Shown: one piece after another, positions 51,056-59,101 of the stretch | Position numbering within the stretch: position 1 is the stretch's first letter | How the letters are laid out: each line of letters starts with the position of its first letter | Assembly (NCBI GenBank): GCA_902506225.1 | Contig: LR733345.1 | Coordinates: 868,001 to 932,000, forward strand | Direction: 5' to 3' | Origin: Faucicola sp902506225 | GTDB taxonomy: Bacteria > Pseudomonadota > Gammaproteobacteria > Pseudomonadales > Moraxellaceae | DNA length: 64,000 bases | Position numbers and translations under genes: made by a program | The notes under the pieces: model-generated | The model's database searches: none | Told to the model about the DNA's origin: nothing | The model's input: the letters and a program-made list of their open reading frames with translations, nothing else

Positions 51056-51083
51056 CAAAAATTTAGCCAAACCCTTTTATTTG

Positions 51084-51104
51084 ACCCACATTTGTGGGTT
51101 TTTA
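51084..51104 (+). terminator. Terminator between secE and nusG
   Basis: ACCCAC-ATTT-GTGGGT is followed by TTTTATC. The 6-bp stem may give partial termination. A TTTACC-N18-TATAGT sequence at 51126-51155 could restart transcription for nusG. Confidence 0.5.
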
Positions 51105-51194
51105 TCTATCTAGTAATATCAATATTTTACCTGCATTGCTCATATTTGGTATAGTAGGCGATGTGTTTAGCAATGAATTAGAGGAAGATTATCC

Positions 51195-51725
51195 ATGCGT
51201 TGGTATATCGTACAAGCATTTTCAGGCTTTGAAAAACAAGTGCAGCGTTCATTGATTGAACGTATCAATCGCAGCGAATACAAAGAATCGTTTGGTCAAG
51301 TACTCGTCCCAACCGAAGAAGTTATCGAAATGCGGGATGGCAAAAAACGCAAATCTGAGCGTAAATTCTTCCCAGGTTACGTATTGATTGAAATGGATAT
51401 GAACGACAACACATGGCACTTAGTTAAAGACTGTCCACGTGTGATGGGTTTTATTGGCGGTACGCCAGAAAATCCTGCGCCGATTACCCCAAAAGAAGCC
51501 GATACCATTTTAAATCGTTTAAATACTAACGAAAATAAACCGCGTCCAAAAACCTTATTTGAGCCAGGTGAAGAAGTGTTGGTTATCGATGGTCCGTTTA
51601 CCGAGTTTAGAGGCTTGGTGGAAAAAGTGGATTACGAAAAATCACGCTTACAGTTGACCGTCAATGTCTTTAACCGTCCAACACCGGTTGAGTTAGAATT
51701 TAAGCAAGTAGAAAAGATTAACTAA
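51195..51725 (+). CDS. nusG: Transcription termination/antitermination protein NusG
   Basis: The 176-residue protein has the NGN domain (MRWYIVQAFSGFEKQVQRSL, FFPGYVLIEMDMNDNTWHLV, MGFIGG) and the C-terminal KOW domain (FEPGEEVLVIDGPFTEFRGLVEKVDYEKSRLQL). NusG binds RNA polymerase and couples it to Rho or ribosomal protein S10. AGAGGA precedes the start. Confidence 0.97.
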   Translation: MRWYIVQAFSGFEKQVQRSLIERINRSEYKESFGQVLVPTEEVIEMRDGKKRKSERKFFPGYVLIEMDMNDNTWHLVKDCPRVMGFIGGTPENPAPITPKEADTILNRLNTNENKPRPKTLFEPGEEVLVIDGPFTEFRGLVEKVDYEKSRLQLTVNVFNRPTPVELEFKQVEKIN

Positions 51726-51800
51726 TTTTTGCTAGGTTTGCTTTTTCAGGGGTTTTTGACCCTAAAATTGTAACTAAATGCCAAATTTAGCAATTTTTGC

Positions 51801-51828
51801 TTTACCTAAGTAAAAATTCGCTTATAAT
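51801..51828 (+). promoter_or_regulatory. Promoter of the rplKAJL-rpoBC cluster
   Basis: TTTACC (51801-51806) and a perfect TATAAT (51823-51828) are 16 bases apart, upstream of a ~105-base leader containing the small hairpin CCATTC-GAT-GAATGG (51890-51904) before rplK. Confidence 0.6.
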
Positions 51829-51940
51829 ATGGCACTTTATTTTTTCTGTTGTCTGCAAGATTGACAATATCACCCGGGGAGCCAGATAGCCATTCGATGA
51901 ATGGGAGTCTAGCGCTATTTACCCATAACAGGAGTCTATC

Positions 51941-52372
51941 ATGGCTAAAAAGATTGATGGTTACATCAAACTACAAGTGCCAGCTGGTAAAGCTAATCCA
52001 TCACCACCTATCGGTCCAGCATTGGGTCAAAAAGGTGTGAACATCATGGCATTCTGTAAAGAGTTCAACGCAGCTACTTCTAGCATGGAACCAGGTCTAC
52101 CTGTTCCCGTTGAAATCACTGTTTACAACGACAAATCGTTTACCTTCATCATGAAGTCACCACCAGCGGCGTTCTTAATTCGCAAAGCTGCAGGTGCTGC
52201 TAAAGGTTCAGGCGTACCGAATAAAACTAAAGTAGGTAAAGTTGACCGTGCACAGTTAGAAGAAATTGCTAACACTAAAAATGCTGACTTAACTGCTGCT
52301 GACTTAGAAGCTGCGGTTCGCACATTGGCGGGTACTGCTCGCTCAATGGGTATTGACGTGGAGGGCGTGTAA
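51941..52372 (+). CDS. rplK: 50S ribosomal protein L11
   Basis: The 143-residue protein is near-canonical: IKLQVPAGKANPSPPIGPAL, GQKGVNIMAFCKEFNAAT, SFTFIMKSPPAAFLIRKAAG and the C-terminal GTARSMGIDVEG. L11 binds 23S rRNA at the GTPase-associated centre. A strong AGGAG site precedes the ATG. The rplA ATG follows the stop directly. Confidence 0.98.
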   Translation: MAKKIDGYIKLQVPAGKANPSPPIGPALGQKGVNIMAFCKEFNAATSSMEPGLPVPVEITVYNDKSFTFIMKSPPAAFLIRKAAGAAKGSGVPNKTKVGKVDRAQLEEIANTKNADLTAADLEAAVRTLAGTARSMGIDVEGV

Positions 52373-53071
52373 ATGGCTAAATTAACTAAACGTCAAAAAG
52401 CAATCGCTGAAAGCTATGATGCGAACAAACAATACACGTTGACTGAAGCGGTGGAAATCCTAAATAAATTACCACCTGCAAAATTCAAAGAGTCAATCGA
52501 TATTGCTATCAATCTAGGCGTTGACCCACGTAAATCTGACCAAGTGGTTCGTGGTGCTACCAACCTACCTGCAGGTACTGGTAAAACCAAACGCGTTGCC
52601 GTATTTGCCCAAGGCGCAGCAGCGGATGCAGCAAAAGAAGCGGGTGCTGATATCGTAGGTTTTGAAGACCTAGCAGAAAGCATCAAAGCGGGTAACATGG
52701 ACTTTGATGTTGTGATTGCGTCGCCTGATGCAATGCGCGTTGTTGGTCAATTAGGTACAATTTTAGGTCCACGTGGTTTAATGCCAAACCCTAAAGTAGG
52801 TACAGTTACCCCTAACGTTGCTGAAGCGGTTAAAAACACCAAAGCGGGTCAGGCAACTTACCGTGTTGATAAAGCGGGTATTATCCATACCACGATTGGT
52901 CAAGTAGGCTTTAGCGCTGAACAAATCGAGCAAAATGCGTCTGCATTAATCGCTGATTTGAAAAAAGCAAAACCTGCGACCTCAAAAGGTATTTATATCA
53001 AAAAAATCACCCTATCAAGCACGATGGGTCCTGGCATCAACTTAGATGCAGTTCCTTATCGTAATGCCTAA
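52373..53071 (+). CDS. rplA: 50S ribosomal protein L1
   Basis: The 232-residue protein has KLTKRQKAIAESYD, ESIDIAINLGVDPRKSDQVVRG, the hinge GPRGLMPNPKVGTVT and C-terminal KKITLSSTMGPGINLD. L1 forms the L1 stalk and in other bacteria represses its own operon. It directly abuts rplK. Confidence 0.98.
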   Translation: MAKLTKRQKAIAESYDANKQYTLTEAVEILNKLPPAKFKESIDIAINLGVDPRKSDQVVRGATNLPAGTGKTKRVAVFAQGAAADAAKEAGADIVGFEDLAESIKAGNMDFDVVIASPDAMRVVGQLGTILGPRGLMPNPKVGTVTPNVAEAVKNTKAGQATYRVDKAGIIHTTIGQVGFSAEQIEQNASALIADLKKAKPATSKGIYIKKITLSSTMGPGINLDAVPYRNA

Positions 53072-53140
53072 GCTTTAACGCTTGATGGTGAATTTTTAAC
53101 ATATTTTAAATTTAGTTCAGCACAAACGGGTTGTGCTGTC

Positions 53141-53345
53141 TAAGACCGTAGGTTCTATTGGTTTAATCATAAATAGTTTAATTGTGAAAGTTTTTCACAG
53201 CCTACGCAGACGGGATGGCAAGTTAATTTTATCATTGACTGCCACCGTATCGGAGTGATAATAAGTTGCACTTTAACTTATTATATTAACTAGGTTTATT
53301 GGTGCCCTAAGTTAATCATAACTAGGAAACTGATAATATGGAGAC
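53141..53345 (+). ncRNA. Ribosomal protein L10 leader (L10/L12 autoregulatory mRNA structure)
   Basis: The 279-base gap between rplA and rplJ carries the conserved L10-leader pairing: TAAGACCGTAGG (53141-53152) with CCTACGCAGACGG (53201-53213). Between them is TGTGAAA-GTT-TTTCACA. The E. coli equivalent has AAGACTGCAGG and CCTGCGTAGACGG. In E. coli the L10-(L12)4 complex binds here and represses rplJL translation. A separate hairpin CAGCACAA/TTGTGCTG lies just upstream at 53118-53138. Confidence 0.75.
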
Positions 53346-53350
53346 AACCC

Positions 53351-53860
53351 ATGGCATTAAATCTTCAAGACAAACAAGCGATTGTTGCTGAAGTAAGTGA
53401 ATCTGCCAAAGGTGCCCTTTCTGCTGTTGTTGCTGATGCTCGTGGCGTGACAGTAGGTAAAATGACCCAACTGCGTAAAGAAGCTCGTGCAGCGGGTGTT
53501 GATATGCGTATCGTGCGTAATACTTTATTACGTCGTGCGTTAGAAGACACTAACTACACTGTGTTAAATGACGTATTTGTAGGTCCAACACTTATCGCAT
53601 TCTCAACTGAACATCCAGGTGCTGCGGCACGTTTGTTCAAAGAATTTGCTAAAACAAACGATAAGTTTGAAATTAAAGGTGCAGCTTTTGAAGGCGAGTT
53701 TATCGCTGCTAAAGATATCGATCGTTTAGCAAGCTTACCAACTTACGACGAAGCGATTGCGCGCTTAATGGGTACGATGAAAGAAGCCGCTGCAGGCAAA
53801 TTTGTTCGTACTTTGGCAGCATTACGCGACAAAATGCAAGGCGAAGGCGAAGCAGCTTAA
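53351..53860 (+). CDS. rplJ: 50S ribosomal protein L10
   Basis: The 169-residue protein begins MALNLQDKQAIVAEVSESAK and continues with SAVVADARGVTVGKMTQLRKEAR, MRIVRNTLLRRAL and RLMGTMKEAAAGKFVRTLAAL. L10 anchors the L7/L12 dimers on the ribosomal stalk. A GGAGA site is present. Its expression should be controlled by the L10 leader. Confidence 0.98.
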   Translation: MALNLQDKQAIVAEVSESAKGALSAVVADARGVTVGKMTQLRKEARAAGVDMRIVRNTLLRRALEDTNYTVLNDVFVGPTLIAFSTEHPGAAARLFKEFAKTNDKFEIKGAAFEGEFIAAKDIDRLASLPTYDEAIARLMGTMKEAAAGKFVRTLAALRDKMQGEGEAA

Positions 53861-53929
53861 TTTTTTTAAGCAAACTTAGCTACGCTTAGCATTTTTTAAA
53901 CCAAATTCACTTATTTAGGAATACACATC

Positions 53930-54301
53930 ATGGCATTAACTAACCAAGAAATTCTTGATGCAATCGCTGAAAAATCAGTAATGGAAATTGTAGATCTTAT
54001 CTCTGCAATGGAAGAAAAATTTGGCGTATCAGCCGCTGCACTAGCAGCAGCACCTGCAGCAGCCGGTGACGCACCTGCAGCAGAAGAAAAAGACGACTTC
54101 AACGTTGTATTAACTGGCGCTGGAGACAAGAAAGTAGCTGTTATTAAAGCAGTTCGCGAAATCACTGGCTTGGGCTTAAAAGAAGCTAAAGACCTAGTTG
54201 AAGGCGCACCACAAACGGTTAAAGAAGGCGTAGCGAAAGCTGAAGCTGAAGAATTGAAGAAAAAATTAGAAGAAGCAGGCGCATCAGTAGAATTGAAATA
54301 A
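53930..54301 (+). CDS. rplL: 50S ribosomal protein L7/L12
   Basis: The 123-residue protein has the dimerisation N-terminus (LTNQEILDAIAEKSVMEIVDL), an Ala/Pro-rich hinge and the factor-binding domain FNVVLTGAGDKKVAVIKAVREITGLGLKEAKDLVEGAP. AGGA precedes the start. It is followed by an attenuator-like hairpin. Confidence 0.98.
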   Translation: MALTNQEILDAIAEKSVMEIVDLISAMEEKFGVSAAALAAAPAAAGDAPAAEEKDDFNVVLTGAGDKKVAVIKAVREITGLGLKEAKDLVEGAPQTVKEGVAKAEAEELKKKLEEAGASVELK

Positions 54302-54330
54302 TTCTCGCGCTTAAGTTTTCTAAACTTCAA

Positions 54331-54367
54331 AAAGCTATTATTGCACTTGCAATAATGGCTTTTTTTT
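54331..54367 (+). terminator. Attenuator/terminator after rplL
   Basis: The stem AGCTATTATTG / CAATAATGGCT (one G-U pair) is followed by T8. It should end a fraction of the ribosomal protein transcripts before rpoBC. Confidence 0.78.
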
Positions 54368-54481
54368 ATTATAATCATTCTCTTGACCTTTCGTGTCTGA
54401 TTGAACATAAGATGGCACACGCACCAAGGACAGAATTGTTCCATGCAAGTTAGAAAGTCTGGTAATGCGTAAAAAAACTTG

Positions 54482-54513
54482 AGCTAAATACCCCAAAGGT
54501 GTTTGGCTTTTTG
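54482..54513 (+). terminator. Second terminator-like hairpin before rpoB
   Basis: AGCTAAATACC / GGTGTTTGGCT pair over 11 positions with two G-U pairs and a short CCAAA loop, followed by TTTTTG. Confidence 0.55.
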
Positions 54514-54839
54514 TCGTCTCTACAGTTTTTGTTTGTATCGATTTTATATTATATCGCTGATTGGGTTATGCATCCTGTGATGATTAACTTATCCGCTGAT
54601 TGAGCAAGGTTTTAAGATTTCCGTTAGGAAGTTGGATTTAAGTTGGTGGCTTAAGACTGTAAGGATTGGGTCATCAAATCTTTTAAAAATAGATTCCATC
54701 GTTAATAAATGCGCAAAAAACTTAGTTTCCTAACAGGAAATGTGGTGATTTGTGGCTTTATCAGTGCACAGCAGTATCAGTGTACTGAAGTATTGATAGA
54801 TGGGTAGGCATTAACGCTTTGAATGTTTAAGGACTTTTA

Positions 54840-57800
54840 ATGGCATACTCGTATACTGAAAAAAAACGCATTCGTAAAAGTTTTGCAAAGTTGCCCACCG
54901 TCATGGACGTGCCATACTTATTGGCCATCCAAGTTGACTCGTATGAGCAATTTTTGCAAGAAAATAAAAAGCCAAAAGGTCGGGAAAACATTGGTTTACA
55001 AGCCGCTTTTAATTCTATTTTCCCTATTGAAAGCCATACCGGCAATGCCGAGCTACAATTTGTTGAATACTATCTAGGTACACCAGAATTTGATGTGCGC
55101 GAATGTATTTTACGTGGTTCAACCTATGCAGCGCCATTACGTGTCAAAATCCGTTTAGTCATCAAAGATAAAGATGTTAAAGACAAAGATGCGAAAGCGG
55201 CAATTAAAGATATCCGTGAGCAAAGCGTCTATATGGGCGAAATCCCATTGATGACCGAAAACGGTACTTTTGTGATTAATGGTACTGAGCGCGTCATCGT
55301 ATCGCAATTACACCGTTCACCAGGGGTGTTCTTTGACCATGACAAAGGCAAATCACATTCAAGTGGTAAAGTGCTGTATAACGCCCGTATTATTCCTTAC
55401 CGTGGTTCATGGTTAGACTTTGAATTTGATGCCAAAGACTTGGTGTTTGCTCGTATTGACCGCCGTCGTAAATTATTGGCAACGGTGATTTTGCATGCCA
55501 TTGGGATGAATACGCAACAAATTTTAGATGCGTTTTATGAAAAAACCCATGTGTATAAGGGTGATGAGCAATTTGAAATCGATCTTGTCACTGACCGTTT
55601 ACGCGGTGAAATGGCGCAGTTTGAAATCGTTTCACCTGATGGCGAAGTGATTGTCGAACAGGGCAAACGTATCAATGCACGCGCGATTCGTAAAATCGAA
55701 CAAGCCGGTATGACTAAATTACCTGTGCCTGATGAATACTTGTATGAGCGTATTTTGGCACAAGATATCGTCGTGGATGATGAAGTTATTGCACGCGCTA
55801 ACCAATTGCTCGATCACGAGACTTTGGTCAAAATCAGCAATAACGGTATTAAAGAATTTGATATTTTATTCACTAACGATATCGATCATGGTTCATACAT
55901 CGCCGATACACTGCGCGCGGATACCGCGATGAGCCGTGAAGAAGCGTTGATTGAAATATACAAAGTGATGCGTCCCGGTGAGCCACCAACACTCGATACG
56001 GCTGAAAAACTGTTTGAATCGATGTTTTTTAATGCAGACCGTTATGATTTATCAAATGTCGGTCGCATGAAGTTTAACCGTCGTTTGGGCCGTGCCTATG
56101 AGCCAACCAATGACCCTGATGTGCAACGTGAACGCAGTGTGTTGACCAACGACGATATTATTGACGTATTAAAAATGTTGATTGAAATTCGTGATGGTCG
56201 TGGGGTGGTGGACGATATTGACCATTTAGGTAACCGCCGTGTCCGTTCAGTCGGTGAGATGACAGAAAATCAATTTCGCGTGGGTTTAGTCCGTGTCGAG
56301 CGTGCTGTTAAAGAGCGTTTAAGCTCAGCTGAAACAGATAACTTATCGCCACAAGATTTGATCAACTCAAAACCTGTGGCAGCCGCCATTAAAGAGTTCT
56401 TTGGTTCATCACAATTGTCACAGTTTATGGATCAAAACAACCCGTTGTCAGAAATCACCCATAAGCGTCGTGTTTCTGCATTAGGTCCAGGTGGTTTAAC
56501 ACGTGAGCGTGCAGGCTTTGAAGTCCGTGACGTACACCAAACCCATTATGGTCGTGTGTGTCCGATTGAAACCCCTGAGGGTCCAAACATCGGTCTGATC
56601 AACTCACTAGCCGTCTATGCTAAAACCAATGAATTTGGTTTCTTAGAAACACCGTATCGTAAAGTAGTCGACGGTAAAGTAACGGATGAAATCGAATATC
56701 TATCAGCGATTGAAGAAGTAGGCACTGTGATTGCACAAGCGGATTCGCCGATTGATGAAAGCGGTCAGTTGACAGAAGATTATGTCTCTGTGCGTAACTA
56801 TGGTGAATTTGTCCGTATGGCACCAGAGAAAGTGACCCATATGGACGTATCACCACGTCAGGTTGTGTCTGTGGCAGCAAGTTTGATTCCATTCTTGGAA
56901 CATGACGATGCCAACCGTGCTTTGATGGGTTCAAACATGCAGCGCCAAGCGGTACCCACTTTACGTTCTGACAAACCACTGGTTGGTACAGGTATGGAAC
57001 GTCACGTTGCCCGTGACTCCGGTGTGTGTGTGACTGCCAAACGTGGCGGCGTCATTATGGACGTGGATGCGAGCCGTGTCGTTGTAAAAGTGAATGAAGA
57101 TGAAATGCAAGCGGGCGAAGCGGGCATTGATATCTACAACTTAATCAAATACACCCGTTCAAACCAAAATACCTGTATCAACCAACGCATTATCGTGAAC
57201 CAAGGTGATGTCATTGCGCGTGGGGATATCTTGGCAGATGGTCCATCAACCGATTTGGGTGAGTTGGCATTGGGTCAAAACATGCGTGTGGCGTTCATGC
57301 CTTGGAACGGTTACAACTTCGAAGACTCGATTTTGTTATCTGAGCGTGTGGTTAAAGAAGATCGTTTTACCACTATTCATATCCAAGAATTGACCTGTGT
57401 GGCGCGTGATACCAAATTGGGTACAGAAGAAATCACTGCCGATATTCCAAACGTCGGTGAAGCAGCCCTAGCTAATTTGGATGAAGCAGGTATCGTCTAT
57501 ATTGGTGCGGAAGTACAAGGTGGCGATATCTTGGTGGGTAAAGTGACACCAAAAGGTGAAACGCAGCTTACCCCTGAAGAAAAACTACTTCGTGCAATTT
57601 TTGGTGAAAAAGCCGCGGACGTTAAAGATACGTCGTTGCGCGTGCCTTCTTCTACCAAAGGTACGGTGATTGACGTACAAGTCTTTACCCGTGATGGCGT
57701 AGAAAAAGACAGCCGTGCGCAAGCTATCGAAAAAGCCCAGCTTGATAGCTATCGTAAAGACTTAAAAGAAGAATTGCGTATCTTTGAAAACGCCGCACGC

Positions 57801-58958
57801 GGTCGCATTATTTCATTGCTTGACGGTCAAACTGTCAGTGGTGGCGCGGGCTTAAAATCAGGTACAGTGTTGAGTGAAGACTCAATGCAAGATATGTCGC
57901 TTGAAACATTGCTTGATATTCAGCCAACCCAAGAAGATACCGCAGAGCGTTTATCACAAATTGGTGACTTTTTAACCGATAAACAAAAAGAAATCGATGA
58001 AAAATTCACTGAGAAAAAACGCAAATTAACGGCAGGTGATGACTTAACGCATGGCGTGCAAAAAATCGTCAAAGTGTACTTGGCAGTAAAACGTCGTATT
58101 CAACCCGGTGACAAAATGGCGGGTCGTCATGGTAACAAAGGGGTGGTATCACGTATCATGCCGATTGAAGACATGCCATACGATGAAAACGGTAATCCAG
58201 TGGATGTGGTACTAAACCCACTAGGCGTACCATCGCGGATGAACGTCGGTCAGATTTTAGAAACGCACTTAGGCGGTGCAGCACGTGGTTTGGGTATCAA
58301 AATTGACGAGATGATCAAACAACAAGCGGCAGTTGCTGAGTTGCGTGATTTCTTAGACAAAATTTATAACCAAATTGGCGGCGAGCAAGTGGACTTAGGC
58401 AGCCTCAGTGATGAGGAAATCATTGCGATGTCAAAAAATCTACGTGCAGGCGTACCAATGGGTACGGCAGTATTTGATGGCGCTAAAGAACAGCAAATCA
58501 AAGGCTTGCTAGAATTAGCAGGTATGCCAACCTCAGGTCAGCAAGTATTGTTTGATGGTCGTACCGGTCAACAGTTTGATCGTCCTGTAACCGTGGGTTA
58601 TATGTATATGCTCAAACTCAACCACTTGGTTGACGACAAAATGCACGCACGTTCAACAGGTTCTTACTCACTGGTTACCCAGCAGCCATTGGGTGGTAAA
58701 GCCCAGTTTGGTGGTCAGCGCTTCGGTGAGATGGAAGTGTGGGCACTTGAAGCTTACGGTGCTGCTTATACATTGCAAGAGATGTTGACGGTGAAATCCG
58801 ATGACGTGGAAGGTCGTACCCGCATGTATAAAAACATCGTCGATGGCGAACAAAGCATGTCAGCCGGTATGCCAGAATCGTTCAACGTATTGACCAAAGA
58901 GATTAAGTCATTGGGTATTAACATTGAGTTAAAAGATCATAGCAAAAGTAAAAACTAA
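54840..58958 (+). CDS. rpoB: DNA-directed RNA polymerase subunit beta
   Basis: The 1372-residue subunit is full length. The rifampicin-binding region reads FGSSQLSQFMDQNNPLSEIT, HKRRVSALGPGGLTRERAG, with the residues equivalent to E. coli Asp516, His526 and Ser531 unchanged, so no classical resistance mutation is present. Other conserved parts are GRVCPIETPEGPNIGLINSL, AFMPWNGYNFEDSILLSERV, GDKMAGRHGNKGVVS and the C-terminal ALEAYGAAYTLQEMLTVKSD. AAGGA precedes the ATG. Confidence 0.98.
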   Translation: MAYSYTEKKRIRKSFAKLPTVMDVPYLLAIQVDSYEQFLQENKKPKGRENIGLQAAFNSIFPIESHTGNAELQFVEYYLGTPEFDVRECILRGSTYAAPLRVKIRLVIKDKDVKDKDAKAAIKDIREQSVYMGEIPLMTENGTFVINGTERVIVSQLHRSPGVFFDHDKGKSHSSGKVLYNARIIPYRGSWLDFEFDAKDLVFARIDRRRKLLATVILHAIGMNTQQILDAFYEKTHVYKGDEQFEIDLVTDRLRGEMAQFEIVSPDGEVIVEQGKRINARAIRKIEQAGMTKLPVPDEYLYERILAQDIVVDDEVIARANQLLDHETLVKISNNGIKEFDILFTNDIDHGSYIADTLRADTAMSREEALIEIYKVMRPGEPPTLDTAEKLFESMFFNADRYDLSNVGRMKFNRRLGRAYEPTNDPDVQRERSVLTNDDIIDVLKMLIEIRDGRGVVDDIDHLGNRRVRSVGEMTENQFRVGLVRVERAVKERLSSAETDNLSPQDLINSKPVAAAIKEFFGSSQLSQFMDQNNPLSEITHKRRVSALGPGGLTRERAGFEVRDVHQTHYGRVCPIETPEGPNIGLINSLAVYAKTNEFGFLETPYRKVVDGKVTDEIEYLSAIEEVGTVIAQADSPIDESGQLTEDYVSVRNYGEFVRMAPEKVTHMDVSPRQVVSVAASLIPFLEHDDANRALMGSNMQRQAVPTLRSDKPLVGTGMERHVARDSGVCVTAKRGGVIMDVDASRVVVKVNEDEMQAGEAGIDIYNLIKYTRSNQNTCINQRIIVNQGDVIARGDILADGPSTDLGELALGQNMRVAFMPWNGYNFEDSILLSERVVKEDRFTTIHIQELTCVARDTKLGTEEITADIPNVGEAALANLDEAGIVYIGAEVQGGDILVGKVTPKGETQLTPEEKLLRAIFGEKAADVKDTSLRVPSSTKGTVIDVQVFTRDGVEKDSRAQAIEKAQLDSYRKDLKEELRIFENAARGRIISLLDGQTVSGGAGLKSGTVLSEDSMQDMSLETLLDIQPTQEDTAERLSQIGDFLTDKQKEIDEKFTEKKRKLTAGDDLTHGVQKIVKVYLAVKRRIQPGDKMAGRHGNKGVVSRIMPIEDMPYDENGNPVDVVLNPLGVPSRMNVGQILETHLGGAARGLGIKIDEMIKQQAAVAELRDFLDKIYNQIGGEQVDLGSLSDEEIIAMSKNLRAGVPMGTAVFDGAKEQQIKGLLELAGMPTSGQQVLFDGRTGQQFDRPVTVGYMYMLKLNHLVDDKMHARSTGSYSLVTQQPLGGKAQFGGQRFGEMEVWALEAYGAAYTLQEMLTVKSDDVEGRTRMYKNIVDGEQSMSAGMPESFNVLTKEIKSLGINIELKDHSKSKN

Positions 58959-59101
58959 GCCATGATGGTGAGTAGGGTGGCTTTAAACGTCACCATACTC
59001 AAACTTAATAGTTTACCTTGTTAATGACAAACGAATAAAAATTAACCTTAAATTGAAAGTCAATCTGTATCGGCTTTCAATTTAATCGATGGAGAAGCAG
59101 T

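Larger units (their letters stand above)
54302..54839 (+). other. Long rplL-rpoB intergenic region
   Basis: This 538-base gap has no supported gene. It holds two terminator-like hairpins (54331-54367 and 54482-54513), then AT-rich sequence with TATATT/TATTAT around 54545-54555, which might provide a secondary promoter for rpoBC. The rpoB ribosome binding site AAGGA lies just before 54840. In E. coli the same interval carries an attenuator and an RNase III site. Confidence 0.6.

Noticed and set aside
56400..56650. Possible rifampicin-resistance changes in rpoB
   Set aside because: The resistance-determining region matches the wild-type pattern at the main positions. A Val for Ile in KRRVSA is conservative and not a known resistance change.
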